Shown: positions 26,826 to 36,015, numbered from the stretch's first letter. The stretch is 64,000 nt of DNA from Halomonas almeriensis (GCF_030409235.1 NZ_JAUFPO010000009.1:62001-126000), one strand, 5' to 3'. A program made the numbers and translations. The notes: generated from the sequence alone by a model not told the origin.

Positions 26826-27560
26826 ATGAAGCGTCTTTTTGTTGCGTTAATGACCGCATCAACCCTATGGACGGGCATCGGCATGGCCCAGGCCAGTGTG
26901 GTGATCGGTGGAACGCGTGTGGTCTACCCCTCAGAGGATCGTGAAGTGTCGGTTCAGCTGCAAAACGCAGGCGACACACCGTCACTCGTTCAGGCCTGGG
27001 TGGACAGCGGCAACCCCGATGTCAGCCCTGACGAAAGTCAGGCTCCCTTTGTGATTCAGCCGCCCATCTCCCGCATCGAGCCCGACCAGGGCCAGGTGCT
27101 GCGTATCTCATATACCGGCGCGGCGAATCTGCCGAATGACCGCGAATCGGTCTTCTGGCTCAACGTGCTGGACGTACCGCCCAATCCTGAATCGATGGAG
27201 GGCGAAGCGCCGCAGAACTTCCTGCAGCTCGCCATACGTTCACGCATCAAATTGTTCTACCGCCCCGAAGGCCTGGAAGGCAGTGCTCGCCAGGCAGCGG
27301 AGCAGGTTGAGTGGACGCTGAGTGGTGGCAACGTCCTGCGTGCTCACAACACCTCGGCGTATCACGTCACCATGACACAGTTGACGCTCGCCAACGGTAT
27401 CAACGTCCCCATTTCGGCGGGCGAAGGCATGTTAGAACCCAACGAAACACGCACCTTTGAACTGCCTGGCAATGCCCATGGCAGCATTCGCGAACTGCGC
27501 ATGACCACCATTAATGACTATGGGGCACGGGTCGAGCAGGACGTCACACTTTCCCGGTAA
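26826..27560 (+). CDS. Periplasmic fimbrial chaperone (PapD/FimC family)
   Basis: 244 residues. Signal peptide to about residue 23 (GMAQAS). The immunoglobulin-like N-domain contains GGTRVVYP near 28 with the subunit-binding Arg, and LRISYTG with the FGS region near 95. RESVFWLNVLDVPPNP at about 104-119 is the family signature, and RSRIKLFYRPEGL near 139 carries the second conserved basic residue (Lys). It caps pilin subunits by donor-strand complementation in the periplasm and hands them to the usher. It lies 75 bp after the pilin gene. Confidence 0.94.
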   Translation: MKRLFVALMTASTLWTGIGMAQASVVIGGTRVVYPSEDREVSVQLQNAGDTPSLVQAWVDSGNPDVSPDESQAPFVIQPPISRIEPDQGQVLRISYTGAANLPNDRESVFWLNVLDVPPNPESMEGEAPQNFLQLAIRSRIKLFYRPEGLEGSARQAAEQVEWTLSGGNVLRAHNTSAYHVTMTQLTLANGINVPISAGEGMLEPNETRTFELPGNAHGSIRELRMTTINDYGARVEQDVTLSR

Positions 27561-27634
27561 ATCGCGCGCTTTGCTGCCAGGGCCGGCGGCGCACATGCAC
27601 CGATTGGAACCATGACTATTACAGGGTGGGTCGC

Positions 27635-30226
27635 ATGGATAAGCGACAATTAATCGCTTGCTGCACAGGGTGCTCTCTCGCACTTCTGCCGATCGCCACG
27701 CTGGCACAGGCCAACGCCAATGTCACGGTACCTTCGTCAGACTCGGCATCCGAGCCACGTAGGTCCGATATACCCGGCAACACCACTACTTCGTCTACCA
27801 GCAGTGGCCAGGAAGTGTCGTTCAACAGTGGTCTGCTGCGAGGCGGCGCGCGTGGTGCCGATTTATCACGCTTTGCCACGGGCAACCCGGTCATGGCGGG
27901 AGACTATTCTCTCGACGTCTACATGAACAACAACTGGCAGGGCCGCCAGCAGTTCACCTTTCGCGCTACCGAAAGTCATGGCGATGCCGAGACCTGCTTT
28001 ACACTGGAAGACCTCGCCAATCTCGGCGTGGACACAGCCTCTCTCGACACCGAGAACCAGACGGACGCCTGTCTAAGCATTGACGAGTGGATACCCCAGG
28101 CGTCTCTCGAGGTCGACACCAGCAATCTGCGCCTCGACCTGAGCGTTCCGCAAACTCATGTTCAACGCCGCGCCAGGGGTTATGTGGATCCTTCATTGTG
28201 GGAGCCCGGCATCAACGCCGGCTTTCTGAACTATAATTTCAATGCGCGCCACACCGAGACCGATCAGGCAGGCGGCTCCACCCTGGCCACCGACTCGGCG
28301 TACCTGAGCCTGAACACCGGCATCAATATCGGCGCCTGGCAGTTTCGTCACAATTCGACGGTCACCCAGCAAGACAACCAGGACCGCAACTGGGATTCAC
28401 AGAACACCTACCTGCGTCGTCCGCTGCCCTCGCTGGAAAGCGAGCTGCTGATGGGTGACAGTTACACCACCGGTGATGTCTACGATGCCATCGGCTTCCG
28501 GGGCGCGAAGCTATCCTCCGACAGCCGCATGCTGCCCGACTCCCGACAAGGTTATGCGCCCACGGTTCGAGGCACGGCACAGACCAATGCCATTGTGGAA
28601 GTGCGTCAGAACGGCCAACTGATCTATCAGACCTCGGTGGCACCCGGCCCCTTTGTGATTGACGACCTCTACCCGTCCGGTTACGGCGGCGATCTGGAGG
28701 TCACCATCGTCGAGGCCGATGGCACCGAGCGCACCTTCACCGTGCCCTTTGCCTCCGTGCCGCAGATGCTGCGTCCCGGCACGAAACGCTACAGCGTGAC
28801 AGCTGGCAAGGTGCGCAGCGGTACCGGTGAAGAGGAGCCATGGTTTACCCGTGGCACCTATCGCTATGGCATCAGCAACAACCTGACTGGCTATACGGGT
28901 GTCACCGTCGGCGAATCCTATCAATCCGTACTCGGCGGCCTGGCCCTCAGCACCCCGATCGGGGCATTCTCGGCCGATGTCACGCACTCACGCGCCTATT
29001 TCGAGCGCTATGACGACGTACAGGGCGAAAGCTACAAGATCAGCTACAGCAAACGCCTGGCAGACCTAGGCACCAATTTCACCCTGGCCGCCTACCGCTA
29101 CTCGACCGCCGGCTACCTGTCTCTGGAAAACGCCGTTAATTCACTGGAGTACGAAAACGACGGTGGCAGCTTTGATGACCTGCGCCGCCAGAAAAGCCAG
29201 TTCCAGCTGACATTGAACCAAAATCTCGGCGAGGACATGGGTAATCTGTACATCACGGGCTCCACGCGGAACTACTGGAACGTCGATGGCAAGGTCAATC
29301 AGTACCAGGTTGGCTACAACAACCGCTACGAGCGGATTAATTACGGCATTTCGGCACTCAAGACCGAAGACCAGTTCGGCGACACCGACACCCAGTGGAC
29401 ACTGGACCTTTCCATGCCGCTCGACAATATGCCGGGACGCCCCAGCTTGAGTGCCTCGACCTCGACGCGCAATGGCGATTACGACAGCAGCCGTATCGGC
29501 CTGGCGGGTAACGCCGGCGTGGATGGCAATGTTACCTACAACCTGTCGGTCAGCGACAATGCTCAAGCCGGTTCTTCCGGTCAGTTCAGTGGCGAATACA
29601 GCTCGCCCTATGCCTCTTTCCGTGGCTCCTACAGCCAGGGCAACGACTTCCGGCAGGTAGGCGTCGGCATGTCCGGCGGCATGGTCGCCCACAGCGGTGG
29701 CGTGACACTGACGCCTCAGCCAGGGGAAACCATGGTCCTCGTGGAAGCGCCCGAAGCCAAGGGCGCCAGGGTCACCAACTCGGTCGGCGTGCGTGTCGAC
29801 GGCAACGGCTACGCCGTGGTGCCCTACGTGACTCCCTATCGCCTGAATGCCGTGCAGCTCGACCCCAATGGCATGGACAAGAACGTCGACCTGCTGGCCA
29901 GCAGCAAGAAGGTTGCCCCCTATGCAGGCGCCATTGCCCGACTCAGCTTTGAAACGAAATCCGGTCGGGCGCTGCTGATCAAGACCACCGACGCCAACGG
30001 ACAACCGCTTCCCTTCGGTGCCGATGTGAACAATGAGGATCAGCAGCCTGTGGGCTTTGTGGGGCAAGGCGGTCGTATCTATCTGCGCACCGAGCAGACG
30101 TCAGGTACCCTGAACGTCTCGCTGGCCGACGGCGAAAGCTGCTCGGTAGACTACCGAGTTCCCGAGACCACTCAATCCCGGAACAATGCCGCAGCCATCA
30201 CGCATCTGGAGGCACGTTGTGACTAA
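27635..30226 (+). CDS. Outer-membrane fimbrial usher (FimD/PapC family)
   Basis: 863 residues from the ATG at 27635, preceded by AGGGTGGG. Signal peptide to about residue 26, then a Ser/Thr-rich stretch and the N-terminal periplasmic domain starting VSFNSGLLRGG, with a conserved Cys pair (ETCFTLEDL ... DACLSIDEW). The 24-strand barrel follows, with the usher signature around RGTAQTNAIVEVRQNG and the plug/middle domain VAPGPFVIDDLYPSGYGG. Two C-terminal periplasmic domains end LNVSLADGESCSVDYRVP. It forms the assembly pore in the outer membrane. Its stop overlaps the adhesin start. Confidence 0.95.
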   Translation: MDKRQLIACCTGCSLALLPIATLAQANANVTVPSSDSASEPRRSDIPGNTTTSSTSSGQEVSFNSGLLRGGARGADLSRFATGNPVMAGDYSLDVYMNNNWQGRQQFTFRATESHGDAETCFTLEDLANLGVDTASLDTENQTDACLSIDEWIPQASLEVDTSNLRLDLSVPQTHVQRRARGYVDPSLWEPGINAGFLNYNFNARHTETDQAGGSTLATDSAYLSLNTGINIGAWQFRHNSTVTQQDNQDRNWDSQNTYLRRPLPSLESELLMGDSYTTGDVYDAIGFRGAKLSSDSRMLPDSRQGYAPTVRGTAQTNAIVEVRQNGQLIYQTSVAPGPFVIDDLYPSGYGGDLEVTIVEADGTERTFTVPFASVPQMLRPGTKRYSVTAGKVRSGTGEEEPWFTRGTYRYGISNNLTGYTGVTVGESYQSVLGGLALSTPIGAFSADVTHSRAYFERYDDVQGESYKISYSKRLADLGTNFTLAAYRYSTAGYLSLENAVNSLEYENDGGSFDDLRRQKSQFQLTLNQNLGEDMGNLYITGSTRNYWNVDGKVNQYQVGYNNRYERINYGISALKTEDQFGDTDTQWTLDLSMPLDNMPGRPSLSASTSTRNGDYDSSRIGLAGNAGVDGNVTYNLSVSDNAQAGSSGQFSGEYSSPYASFRGSYSQGNDFRQVGVGMSGGMVAHSGGVTLTPQPGETMVLVEAPEAKGARVTNSVGVRVDGNGYAVVPYVTPYRLNAVQLDPNGMDKNVDLLASSKKVAPYAGAIARLSFETKSGRALLIKTTDANGQPLPFGADVNNEDQQPVGFVGQGGRIYLRTEQTSGTLNVSLADGESCSVDYRVPETTQSRNNAAAITHLEARCD

Positions 30227-31220
30227 GCGATTCAACCTGAAGCGAGTGATGGGCCAGTCAGCCATGCTCTTGACACTGACAGCACTGCCTACACTTGGCT
30301 GGGCAGGCTGCTACATCAACAGTGGCTTGAATCCCCAGCGTATCGACATGAATGTGGGTCGCGTCATTGTCCCCGCAGATGCGCAGATCGGGGATGTATT
30401 GGCCGAAAAAAACTTTCCCATCTATCGCACCAATGAGATTGGTGGCTGCAATGGATCTGGTTATCTGTACGGCGAAATACTGCAGGGGCAGCAGAGCCAG
30501 TTCAGCGATGTTTACACCACCAGCATCCAGGGGATAGGTGTGCGGCTGGCACGCGAGATTGTCGACCTGGGACTCATAACGTATTACCCCCATAGCTTAA
30601 GGCGTGACAACTCTCGCCTGTACTTGGGCTCGGGCCAGTTTACCGTAGAAGTCATCAAGACTGGCCAGCAAACAGGCTCCGGCCCCATTGCACCCGGCCA
30701 GTACACCACTTATTACGCCGGCGACACGGGGCGTTCCAGGCCAATCCTGACCTCCTATCTCAGCGCCAATGCCATCACCGTGATTTCACCCACCTGCAAC
30801 ATCGAGGCGGGCTCCAGGAACATCCCCGTCAACTTCGGTCAGATTTCCACCACCGAATTTGCGGGTATCGGAACGACCAACAGAGAACGTAACTTCGAGA
30901 TTGGCATGCAATGCAGCGGTCCCAATGTGGGTCAGGCCTATCTCGACCTCGGCTTCGACTATACGCCGGACAACAACGCCCCAGCGGGCGTCATCCAGAT
31001 AGAGGGCGGCAGCGAAGCGGCCAGTGGTGTCGGTATTCAGTTGATCAACCGCAACGACAACAGCCCAGTCGAAAACGGTGAATCCGTGCGCGTCGGCACC
31101 CTGACACCCGGCTCCTACCGCATGACGCTACCGATGATGGCCCGCTACTACCAGACCGCTCAGACAGTTGAACCCGGCCAGGTCAACGCCACCGCCGCAT
31201 TCACCATCGAATATCAATAA
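30219..31220 (+). CDS. Two-domain fimbrial tip adhesin
   Basis: 333 residues from the GTG at 30219, which has GGAGG 6 bp upstream and overlaps the usher stop by 8 bp. Signal peptide ends near GWA-GCYIN. The N-terminal ~180 residues form an adhesin/lectin-like domain with Cys residues at GCYIN and GGCNGSG. The C-terminal domain from about 190 is a pilin domain (SPTCNIEAGSRNIPVNFGQI ... FEIGMQC) ending in the chaperone-recognised strand ATAAFTIEYQ. It would cap the fimbria and determine binding specificity; the receptor cannot be predicted. Confidence 0.88.
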   Translation: MTKRFNLKRVMGQSAMLLTLTALPTLGWAGCYINSGLNPQRIDMNVGRVIVPADAQIGDVLAEKNFPIYRTNEIGGCNGSGYLYGEILQGQQSQFSDVYTTSIQGIGVRLAREIVDLGLITYYPHSLRRDNSRLYLGSGQFTVEVIKTGQQTGSGPIAPGQYTTYYAGDTGRSRPILTSYLSANAITVISPTCNIEAGSRNIPVNFGQISTTEFAGIGTTNRERNFEIGMQCSGPNVGQAYLDLGFDYTPDNNAPAGVIQIEGGSEAASGVGIQLINRNDNSPVENGESVRVGTLTPGSYRMTLPMMARYYQTAQTVEPGQVNATAAFTIEYQ

Positions 31221-31268
31221 ATCATCGCTCAAAATGCCGTGTGGTTACTGGATATCAGCCATTTAAGG

Positions 31269-32160
31269 GGTTCTTCGTCACATCATGTGGATTTGGCTTG
31301 ATCCAGCAGGCGTCCTACGGGGCTACCAATCAGGTAGATCATCGCGATGAAGTTGGCTTCGTTCCGGTAGCCACGTGCGCGTGACCGAGCTGCTTGGAAT
31401 AAGCCATTCATACCTTCCAGCCGCGCGTTGGTCAGCCTCGTTATCCAGCGCCTCACGACCTGCTCGGCATGCCGTTCAAGCGTGGCCAGGGCCTTCCCTA
31501 TGGGCTTGAGCAGTGGCTGATCGGTGATCGCCTCCCGCATCACCCTTGAGGTAGTTCGTGATACGCCAGCGGGCAGCACGCGGTGTCGAGGCCTGCTGGA
31601 TCCACCGCAGCTTCTCCTTCATCACCCAGGCATCGGCAGCGGCACCCCGATCGGCCACCAGCTCTTGGAGAGCGGCCAGTTGCTTGGCCGTCAGGTTGCC
31701 GTTATCCAGTCTCTTCAAGACGGCCCAGCGCAGCGCCTTGGGATACCCTTTCTCACGGCGCTCTCTTCTTGCGGACTTCGTCCAGCGCCTTGGTGAAGGT
31801 TTGCACAATGTGGAACCAGTCGACCGTCACCTCAGCGTTGGGCTGGTGCTCGGCCACCCCGCTCAGGAACGCCTGTGACATGTCGCAGACCACCTCGACC
31901 ACGTTGTCCGGGTCACCACCATACTCCGCCAGAAAGACGCTGAAGGCCTTGATGGCGGCCTTGCCATGGCCGGGAACGGAGAAGACCACCGGCGCTTGCT
32001 TGCGCTGCATGTCGAGAAATACCGTGACATATCGCTGGCCACGCCGAGAAGCGGTCTCATCCACGCCGACAGTGGCCACGCTGGCCAGGTCCAGCTCACC
32101 CAACATCCGTCCCACGTAGTGGTGCATGATGCGCCACAGCCGCTTGTCGGAGATCTCTAG
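31269..32160 (-). pseudogene. ISL3-family transposase relic, truncated and frameshifted
   Basis: Minus-strand fragments in three frames match an ISL3 transposase: VGVDETASRRGQRYVTVF and WFHIVQTFTKALDEVRK (from 32127), then KRLDNGNLTAKQLAALQEL (from 31808) and the C-terminal RWITRLTNARLEGMNG (from 31579). The two frame changes lie near 31755 and 31540. The right terminal repeat is recognisable as GGTTCTTCGTCACATCATG at 31269. The N-terminal ~130 residues are missing: the element is cut at a CTAG site by the IS481 copy next door. It marks the right border of the fimbrial island. Confidence 0.85.
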
Positions 32161-32161
32161 T

Positions 32162-33175
32162 TGTGATCTCTCGGTAGGTTGTTCATCCGGAGCCTACCCG
32201 GGAAACTGGGGGTGCGAACCAAACCAACCTCCAGGAGGTCCAGATGAACACCCATAAGAATGCCCGTCTTACTCCGCATGGTCGAGCCCTACTGGCCGCT
32301 CGTGTGATCGATGAAGGGTTACGCCCAAGAGAGGTGGCTCAAGCTCAGGGTGTCAGTGTGAGAACGGTCTACAAGTGGGTGCGTCGCTTTCGCCAAGAAG
32401 GCCACACGGGCCTTCAGGACCGTATGTCACGCCCAGCACGAAGCCCCTTTGCGACCGACGCGACTACCGTGGACCAGATCATTGAACGCCGTCAGCAGCG
32501 CTAGACCTACCGCTAGATTGCCCAGGCGCAGGGGATCGGCCAGAGCACAGTGGCGCGTATTCTCAAGCGCAAGGCGTTGAAACGATTGGCTGCCCTGTCC
32601 CCGGCCAGGCCCGACAACCCTACGAACATGATGCTCCCGGGGACCTTTTGCATCTGGACATCAAGAAACTGAGTTGCTTCGAGCGACCGGGGCATCGTGT
32701 GACGGGTAATCGCCAACAGAGCACGCCTGGCGCGGGATGGGAGTATATCCATGTAGCCACTCGCGAGTGGCCTTCAGTAGCGTTCACCCGGACGAGAAGA
32801 GTTGGAGCGCTTGCATGGCTCTGCTGCAGGCGATGCGCTACTACAGCCTTGGCATCCGTTTCACCCGGGTACTCACCGACCACGGCGCCTGCTATCGCTC
32901 CCGTCGCTTTCGGCGTCTGTGCCGACGGCTGAAGCTGAAACACCGCCGGACCAAGCCGTACAGCCCACGAACCAAAGGTAAAGCGGAGCGATTCATCCAG
33001 ACGGCGCTTGGCGAGTGGGCCTATGCGCGATCATATGCAAGCTCGTATCAGCGCGGCAGACACCTGCCTGCCTGGCTTCATCAGTACAACTGGCACCGCC
33101 CGCATGCCAGTCTCGATTACCATCCTCCAGTTAGCCGGCTGGGCCTTTCCGTGAACAATCTGGTGGGTTTAAACA
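32162..33175 (+). pseudogene. IS481-family insertion sequence with decayed transposase
   Basis: The 1014-bp unit has 24-bp terminal inverted repeats starting TGT and ending AGNTTGTTCA, and sits between CTAG tetramers, fitting the NCTAGN target of IS481. The transposase begins at 32244 (helix-turn-helix GVSVRTVYKWVRRFRQEG) and ends with YSPRTKGKAERFIQT and YNWHRPHASLDYHPP at 33180. Two in-frame TAG codons (32502 and 32514 region) and two frameshifts (near 32620 and 32760) destroy it. It was inserted into the ISL3 relic, whose other side has since been lost. Confidence 0.86.
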
Positions 33176-33193
33176 CCTAGAAGCGCGCCAACG

Positions 33194-33233
33194 AAAAACG
33201 GCCACCGCTCGTTTGAGCTAAGTGGCCGTTTTT
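33194..33233 (-). terminator. Original terminator of tRNA-Pro, displaced by the integrative element
   Basis: AAAAACGGCCAC and GTGGCCGTTTTT form a perfect 12-bp stem. It lies just outside the left attachment repeat, on the side that would follow the tRNA 3' end. Before integration it would have been about 12 bp past the tRNA gene. Confidence 0.8.
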
Positions 33234-33243
33234 ACGGAATTCT

Positions 33244-33288
33244 TGGTCGGAGTAGCAGGATTCGAACCTACGACCTCTGCCTCCCGAA
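33244..33288. repeat. attL: 45-bp duplicate of the tRNA-Pro 3' end
   Basis: Identical base for base to the first 45 bp of the tRNA-Pro gene at 49789-49833 (3' end including CCA, T-arm and part of the anticodon arm). The match stops at 33289. It is the chromosomal scar of site-specific integration and defines a 16,545-bp element. Confidence 0.95.
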
Positions 33289-33319
33289 AGCAAAACTCCC
33301 AGATTCACCCATCCATCCA

Positions 33320-33380
33320 TAGACAAGTAAGCCCCCGATATAAAGGCATTTATTGCCTATCCCTTGTCTACACTTGTCTA
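33320..33380. promoter_or_regulatory. Candidate integrase arm-binding sites
   Basis: CTTGTCTA occurs twice in direct order (33363-33370, 33373-33380) 10 bp apart, and inverted as TAGACAAG at 33321. They lie between attL and the integrase start, where arm-type sites are expected, and also near the integrase promoter. Confidence 0.45.
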
Positions 33381-33443
33381 TACCTATCCGTGATTATATA
33401 CTCCAAACGTGGTTACTGTAGTGGTAACAGCCTGGAGTCATCC

Positions 33444-34742
33444 ATGATTACGACCGACCGCCAAATCCAAGCCCTCAAGCCCAGCAGGCGTGTTTACTGG
33501 CAAGGCGTCCAATCACCCCACGGTGGTGGCCTGGCCATTCGCGTAAGCACTGGCGGGAGCCGGAGCTGGTACGTTCGTTATCGCCATGATGGCAAGCAAG
33601 ATGCCGTGAACATCGGCACCTTCCCCACCATGAGGCTCAAGGAAGCGCGGGATAAACACGAGGAAGTGCGCCGCCTGCTGGCTGATGGATTGAACCCCAA
33701 GGCCGTGCAACGCTCCCGGCAAGCGGCCAACACTGCCGCTTGGGACATGAGCACGCTGTTTTCCAAATGGATCGCCAGCTACGCCAAGACACCCTCGACC
33801 CGCACCAAACGCCCGCCCAGCCAGCGTGTCGTCGAGCAGACGACCTGGCGCTGGCATTACTACCTACAAGGGCGCATTGGTCGCCTGCTGGTGGCCCATG
33901 TGGACGCCAAAACCATCAAGGGCACCGTGTCGGAAGTTGCCGACCAGCAAAGCCGAGAGCAGGCCCGCAAGTGTCTGAGCATGCTGCGAGCCATGCTCGA
34001 CCACGCCGAAGCCAAGGGGCATATAACGGACAATCCCGCCCAGGGCATCCAGCCATCCAAGATCGGAGCCACCAAAGGAGCATCACGGGATCGAACGCTC
34101 GACCTGGCAGAGCTTCGCCGCCTATGGGTGGCCCTGGATGACTCCAATCTGTCAGCCGTGGCCGTGGCCGCCATCAAGCTGCTGATCCTCACCGGCCAAC
34201 GCCGTGGCGAGCTACTGCTGGCCAAGTGGAATGACATAGACCTGGACGCCGGTATCTGGACGCTCCCGGAAGCCAACACAAAGCCCGGTCGAGCGCATAC
34301 CGTCTATCTGAGCGACGCCGCCCTGGAGATTCTTCGATCCCTCGACCGGCACGGGGAGCATGTCTTCCCTGGCCGAAAAGCGGGGCAGCCCATCGGGGCG
34401 CAAAGCATCACCACGGCCATCCTTCGCCTACAGGGACGCAAGACCAGCCAGCGGGACGACAGCGCCCCGTTGGCCGATATGACGCCTTTCCACGTGCATG
34501 ACCTGCGCCGGAGCTTCGCCACTGGCTTGGGCGAACACAACGCCGCCCAGCCGCATGTCATCGAGCGGATGCTGAACCATACCCCTGATGACGCCCTGGT
34601 AGCCGTGTATCAGCGGCAAAGCTATGCCGAGGAGCAACGCCTGGCCTGGCAGGCATGGGGCAAGCTGATCGACAGCCAGGTAGCGCGTGAGCCTCAGAAC
34701 GTCATCCCGATGGGTGGCAAAAACAAAAATCGGAGCGCGTAG
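33444..34742 (+). CDS. int: Tyrosine recombinase/integrase of the tRNA-Pro element
   Basis: 432 residues from the ATG at 33444 (GGAG 6 bp upstream); the frame is open back into the attL repeat. The N-terminal DUF4102-type arm-binding region (YRHDGKQDAVNIGTFPTMRL) is followed by a core-binding domain and the catalytic domain. Catalytic residues are Arg in LTGQRRGEL near 251, HVHDLRRSF near 351 (His-x-x-Arg) and the nucleophile Tyr in ALVAVYQRQSY near 391. It is the P4/CTnDOT-like type that uses tRNA 3' ends. It stands 155 bp inside attL, transcribed inward. Confidence 0.94.
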   Translation: MITTDRQIQALKPSRRVYWQGVQSPHGGGLAIRVSTGGSRSWYVRYRHDGKQDAVNIGTFPTMRLKEARDKHEEVRRLLADGLNPKAVQRSRQAANTAAWDMSTLFSKWIASYAKTPSTRTKRPPSQRVVEQTTWRWHYYLQGRIGRLLVAHVDAKTIKGTVSEVADQQSREQARKCLSMLRAMLDHAEAKGHITDNPAQGIQPSKIGATKGASRDRTLDLAELRRLWVALDDSNLSAVAVAAIKLLILTGQRRGELLLAKWNDIDLDAGIWTLPEANTKPGRAHTVYLSDAALEILRSLDRHGEHVFPGRKAGQPIGAQSITTAILRLQGRKTSQRDDSAPLADMTPFHVHDLRRSFATGLGEHNAAQPHVIERMLNHTPDDALVAVYQRQSYAEEQRLAWQAWGKLIDSQVAREPQNVIPMGGKNKNRSA

Positions 34743-34744
34743 GG

Positions 34745-34834
34745 TGGCGGAAGTGGCGGATATGGCGGAAAACGCTCAACGGCGGGGCTTATGGCTGGCG
34801 GAAGTGGTGGCGGAAAATGGCGGAAGTGGCGGAA
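34745..34834 (+). repeat. Seven-copy TGGCGGA iteron array
   Basis: TGGCGGA begins at 34745, 34754, 34763, 34796, 34808, 34818 and 34827, five of them in the 8-base form TGGCGGAA. Spacing is 9, 9, 33, 12, 10 and 9 bp. It starts 2 bp after the integrase stop. Such direct repeats are typical binding sites of replication initiator proteins. The open frame across it is repeat-driven and is not called as a gene. Confidence 0.8.
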
Positions 34835-35189
34835 ACCCGCCAGCGGCGGAGCAATACGCGCCAGCACGCCACCCCAGGACAGCACCGCCGCCAGCCCTAC
34901 CAGCTTTTTCCCGGCGTTGCATTTCATCGCATTCCATTGCATTCCGTCGCAAGTTATCGACCAGCACTGCTAATAAGGGATTGATTGTGTTTGGGCAGGA
35001 TTGGCGAGGATTTGCCAGGCATAGCGGCCTGAAAAGATGTTTAGCAATTTGGTAAAGATTGGCGATACGAAAGCGTATAAAGTTTCGGCACCAAAACGCC
35101 GCAACCACGGCGGTTGTAGCCGATTGTGTGTATAGAAAACTATCACCATGAGGGTAAATTGTTGAGGAACATTGGCGAGCTTTCCCTTT

Positions 35190-35255
35190 ACAAGCAATGC
35201 TTGTGAACCATGCGTTCACGCATATTCGTATGGGCAAACCCATAGGCTGGCCTAT
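35190..35255. promoter_or_regulatory. Cluster of four perfect dyads in the element control region
   Basis: Four perfect palindromes follow one another with little or no gap: ACAAGCA-A-TGCTTGT (35190-35204), GTGAAC-5-GTTCAC (35203-35219), TATGGG-4-CCCATA (35229-35244) and ATAGGC-2-GCCTAT (35242-35255). They sit in the 944-bp non-coding stretch between the integrase and alpA-like genes, and probably bind the element's regulators. Confidence 0.6.
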
Positions 35256-35348
35256 ATTATCAGTACTGCTATTACGCGGATTTTTTGGTAAATGACCTTG
35301 CGCGATGGCGGTAGCCTGAATTAGGCTAGTGTGGACGCTGATCGACAG

Positions 35349-35470
35349 CGCATAAAAATGCCCCGACCGGATGGCCAGGGCATTGAAGGAGGGGGGAGAG
35401 CAAGGCTCGCGGTCGCCAAACTTTGATCCTTGCTTCCCCTGATCACAAATCCCAGCCATGGGAGGCTGGA
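35349..35470 (-). ncRNA. Candidate structured small RNA with its own terminator
   Basis: Read on the minus strand, this intergenic stretch gives CCAGCC-6-GGCTGG, then AGCAAGG with CCTTGCT around a 22-base loop, then AATGCCC...GGGCATTTTT, a typical Rho-independent terminator. No open frame is present. The order of hairpins ending in a terminator suggests a small regulatory RNA; P4-type satellites use such an RNA for immunity. No promoter box could be fixed upstream. Confidence 0.4.
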
Positions 35471-35565
35471 TGACGCTCGTAGAATGGTCAGACAAGCGGA
35501 AACATCACACTCAGCCCTGCAAGGCCCTGCTTTGTACCCGTTATCTGCCGTTCTCTTGTGGCGTC

Positions 35566-35623
35566 TGTGGTTATGCATCACTGCATACCCACAAGGGGAT
35601 ACTAGCCTTTAAGCACGCTTAAA
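35566..35623. promoter_or_regulatory. Dyads immediately upstream of the alpA-like operon
   Basis: TGTGG-T-TATGCA-TCAC-TGCATA-C-CCACA at 35566-35593 is a 12-bp-arm dyad with one mismatch, and TTTAAGC-AC-GCTTAAA at 35608-35623 is perfect. They lie 64-120 bp before the start of the AlpA-like gene and are the best candidates for its operator. Confidence 0.55.
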
Positions 35624-35686
35624 CGCAAACTCAGTTATCCCTTGCCCCGCCTCCCATGCTGCTGGCCCGTGTATTAAGGACAGAGC

Positions 35687-35896
35687 ATGTCTGATACTCC
35701 CCGCACGATCCTGACCGAAAAGGAAGCCGCCGAGCTTCTACGGATCAAGCCCGCCACACTCCGCCAGTCCCGCTGGAATGGAAAGCTGGCCGGATTACCC
35801 GCTCCCAAGTACCTAACTATTGGCCGAAACATCCGCTACCGCCAAGCCGACCTCGATGCGTGGCTCGACTCTGCCGCCGAGGAGGTTTGCCCATGA
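35687..35896 (+). CDS. AlpA-like excisionase/regulator (MerR-type helix-turn-helix)
   Basis: 69 residues. ILTEKEAAELLRIKPATLRQ is the winged-helix start of the AlpA/excisionase (HTH_17) family, and GRNIRYRQADLDAWL is its conserved end. AlpA-type proteins switch on integrase or excision genes of cryptic prophages and satellites. It opens a run of overlapping genes (next start overlaps its stop as ATGA) and follows a dyad-rich control region, which it may bind. Confidence 0.85.
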   Translation: MSDTPRTILTEKEAAELLRIKPATLRQSRWNGKLAGLPAPKYLTIGRNIRYRQADLDAWLDSAAEEVCP

Positions 35897-36015
35897 TCCT
35901 CACCAAAGCCCAACTTGCCTACCTGACCATGATCCTCGCGCCCTATCGCGCCGAGCCGATCACCCGCCCAACCATCGAGATCGCCGTTCGTATGGCGAAG
36001 GAGCTGGCCCAATGA
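35893..36015 (+). CDS. Very small protein (40 residues) in the element operon
   Basis: Begins MILTKAQLAYL and ends AKELAQ. ATG overlaps the previous stop (ATGA) and its own stop overlaps the next start, which is the main reason to accept so short a gene. Mostly helical; no family recognised. Confidence 0.55.
   Translation: MILTKAQLAYLTMILAPYRAEPITRPTIEIAVRMAKELAQ

Noticed and set aside
34687..35055. Open frame downstream of the integrase
   Set aside because: Its sequence is a translation of the TGGCGGA repeats and lacks a ribosome site.
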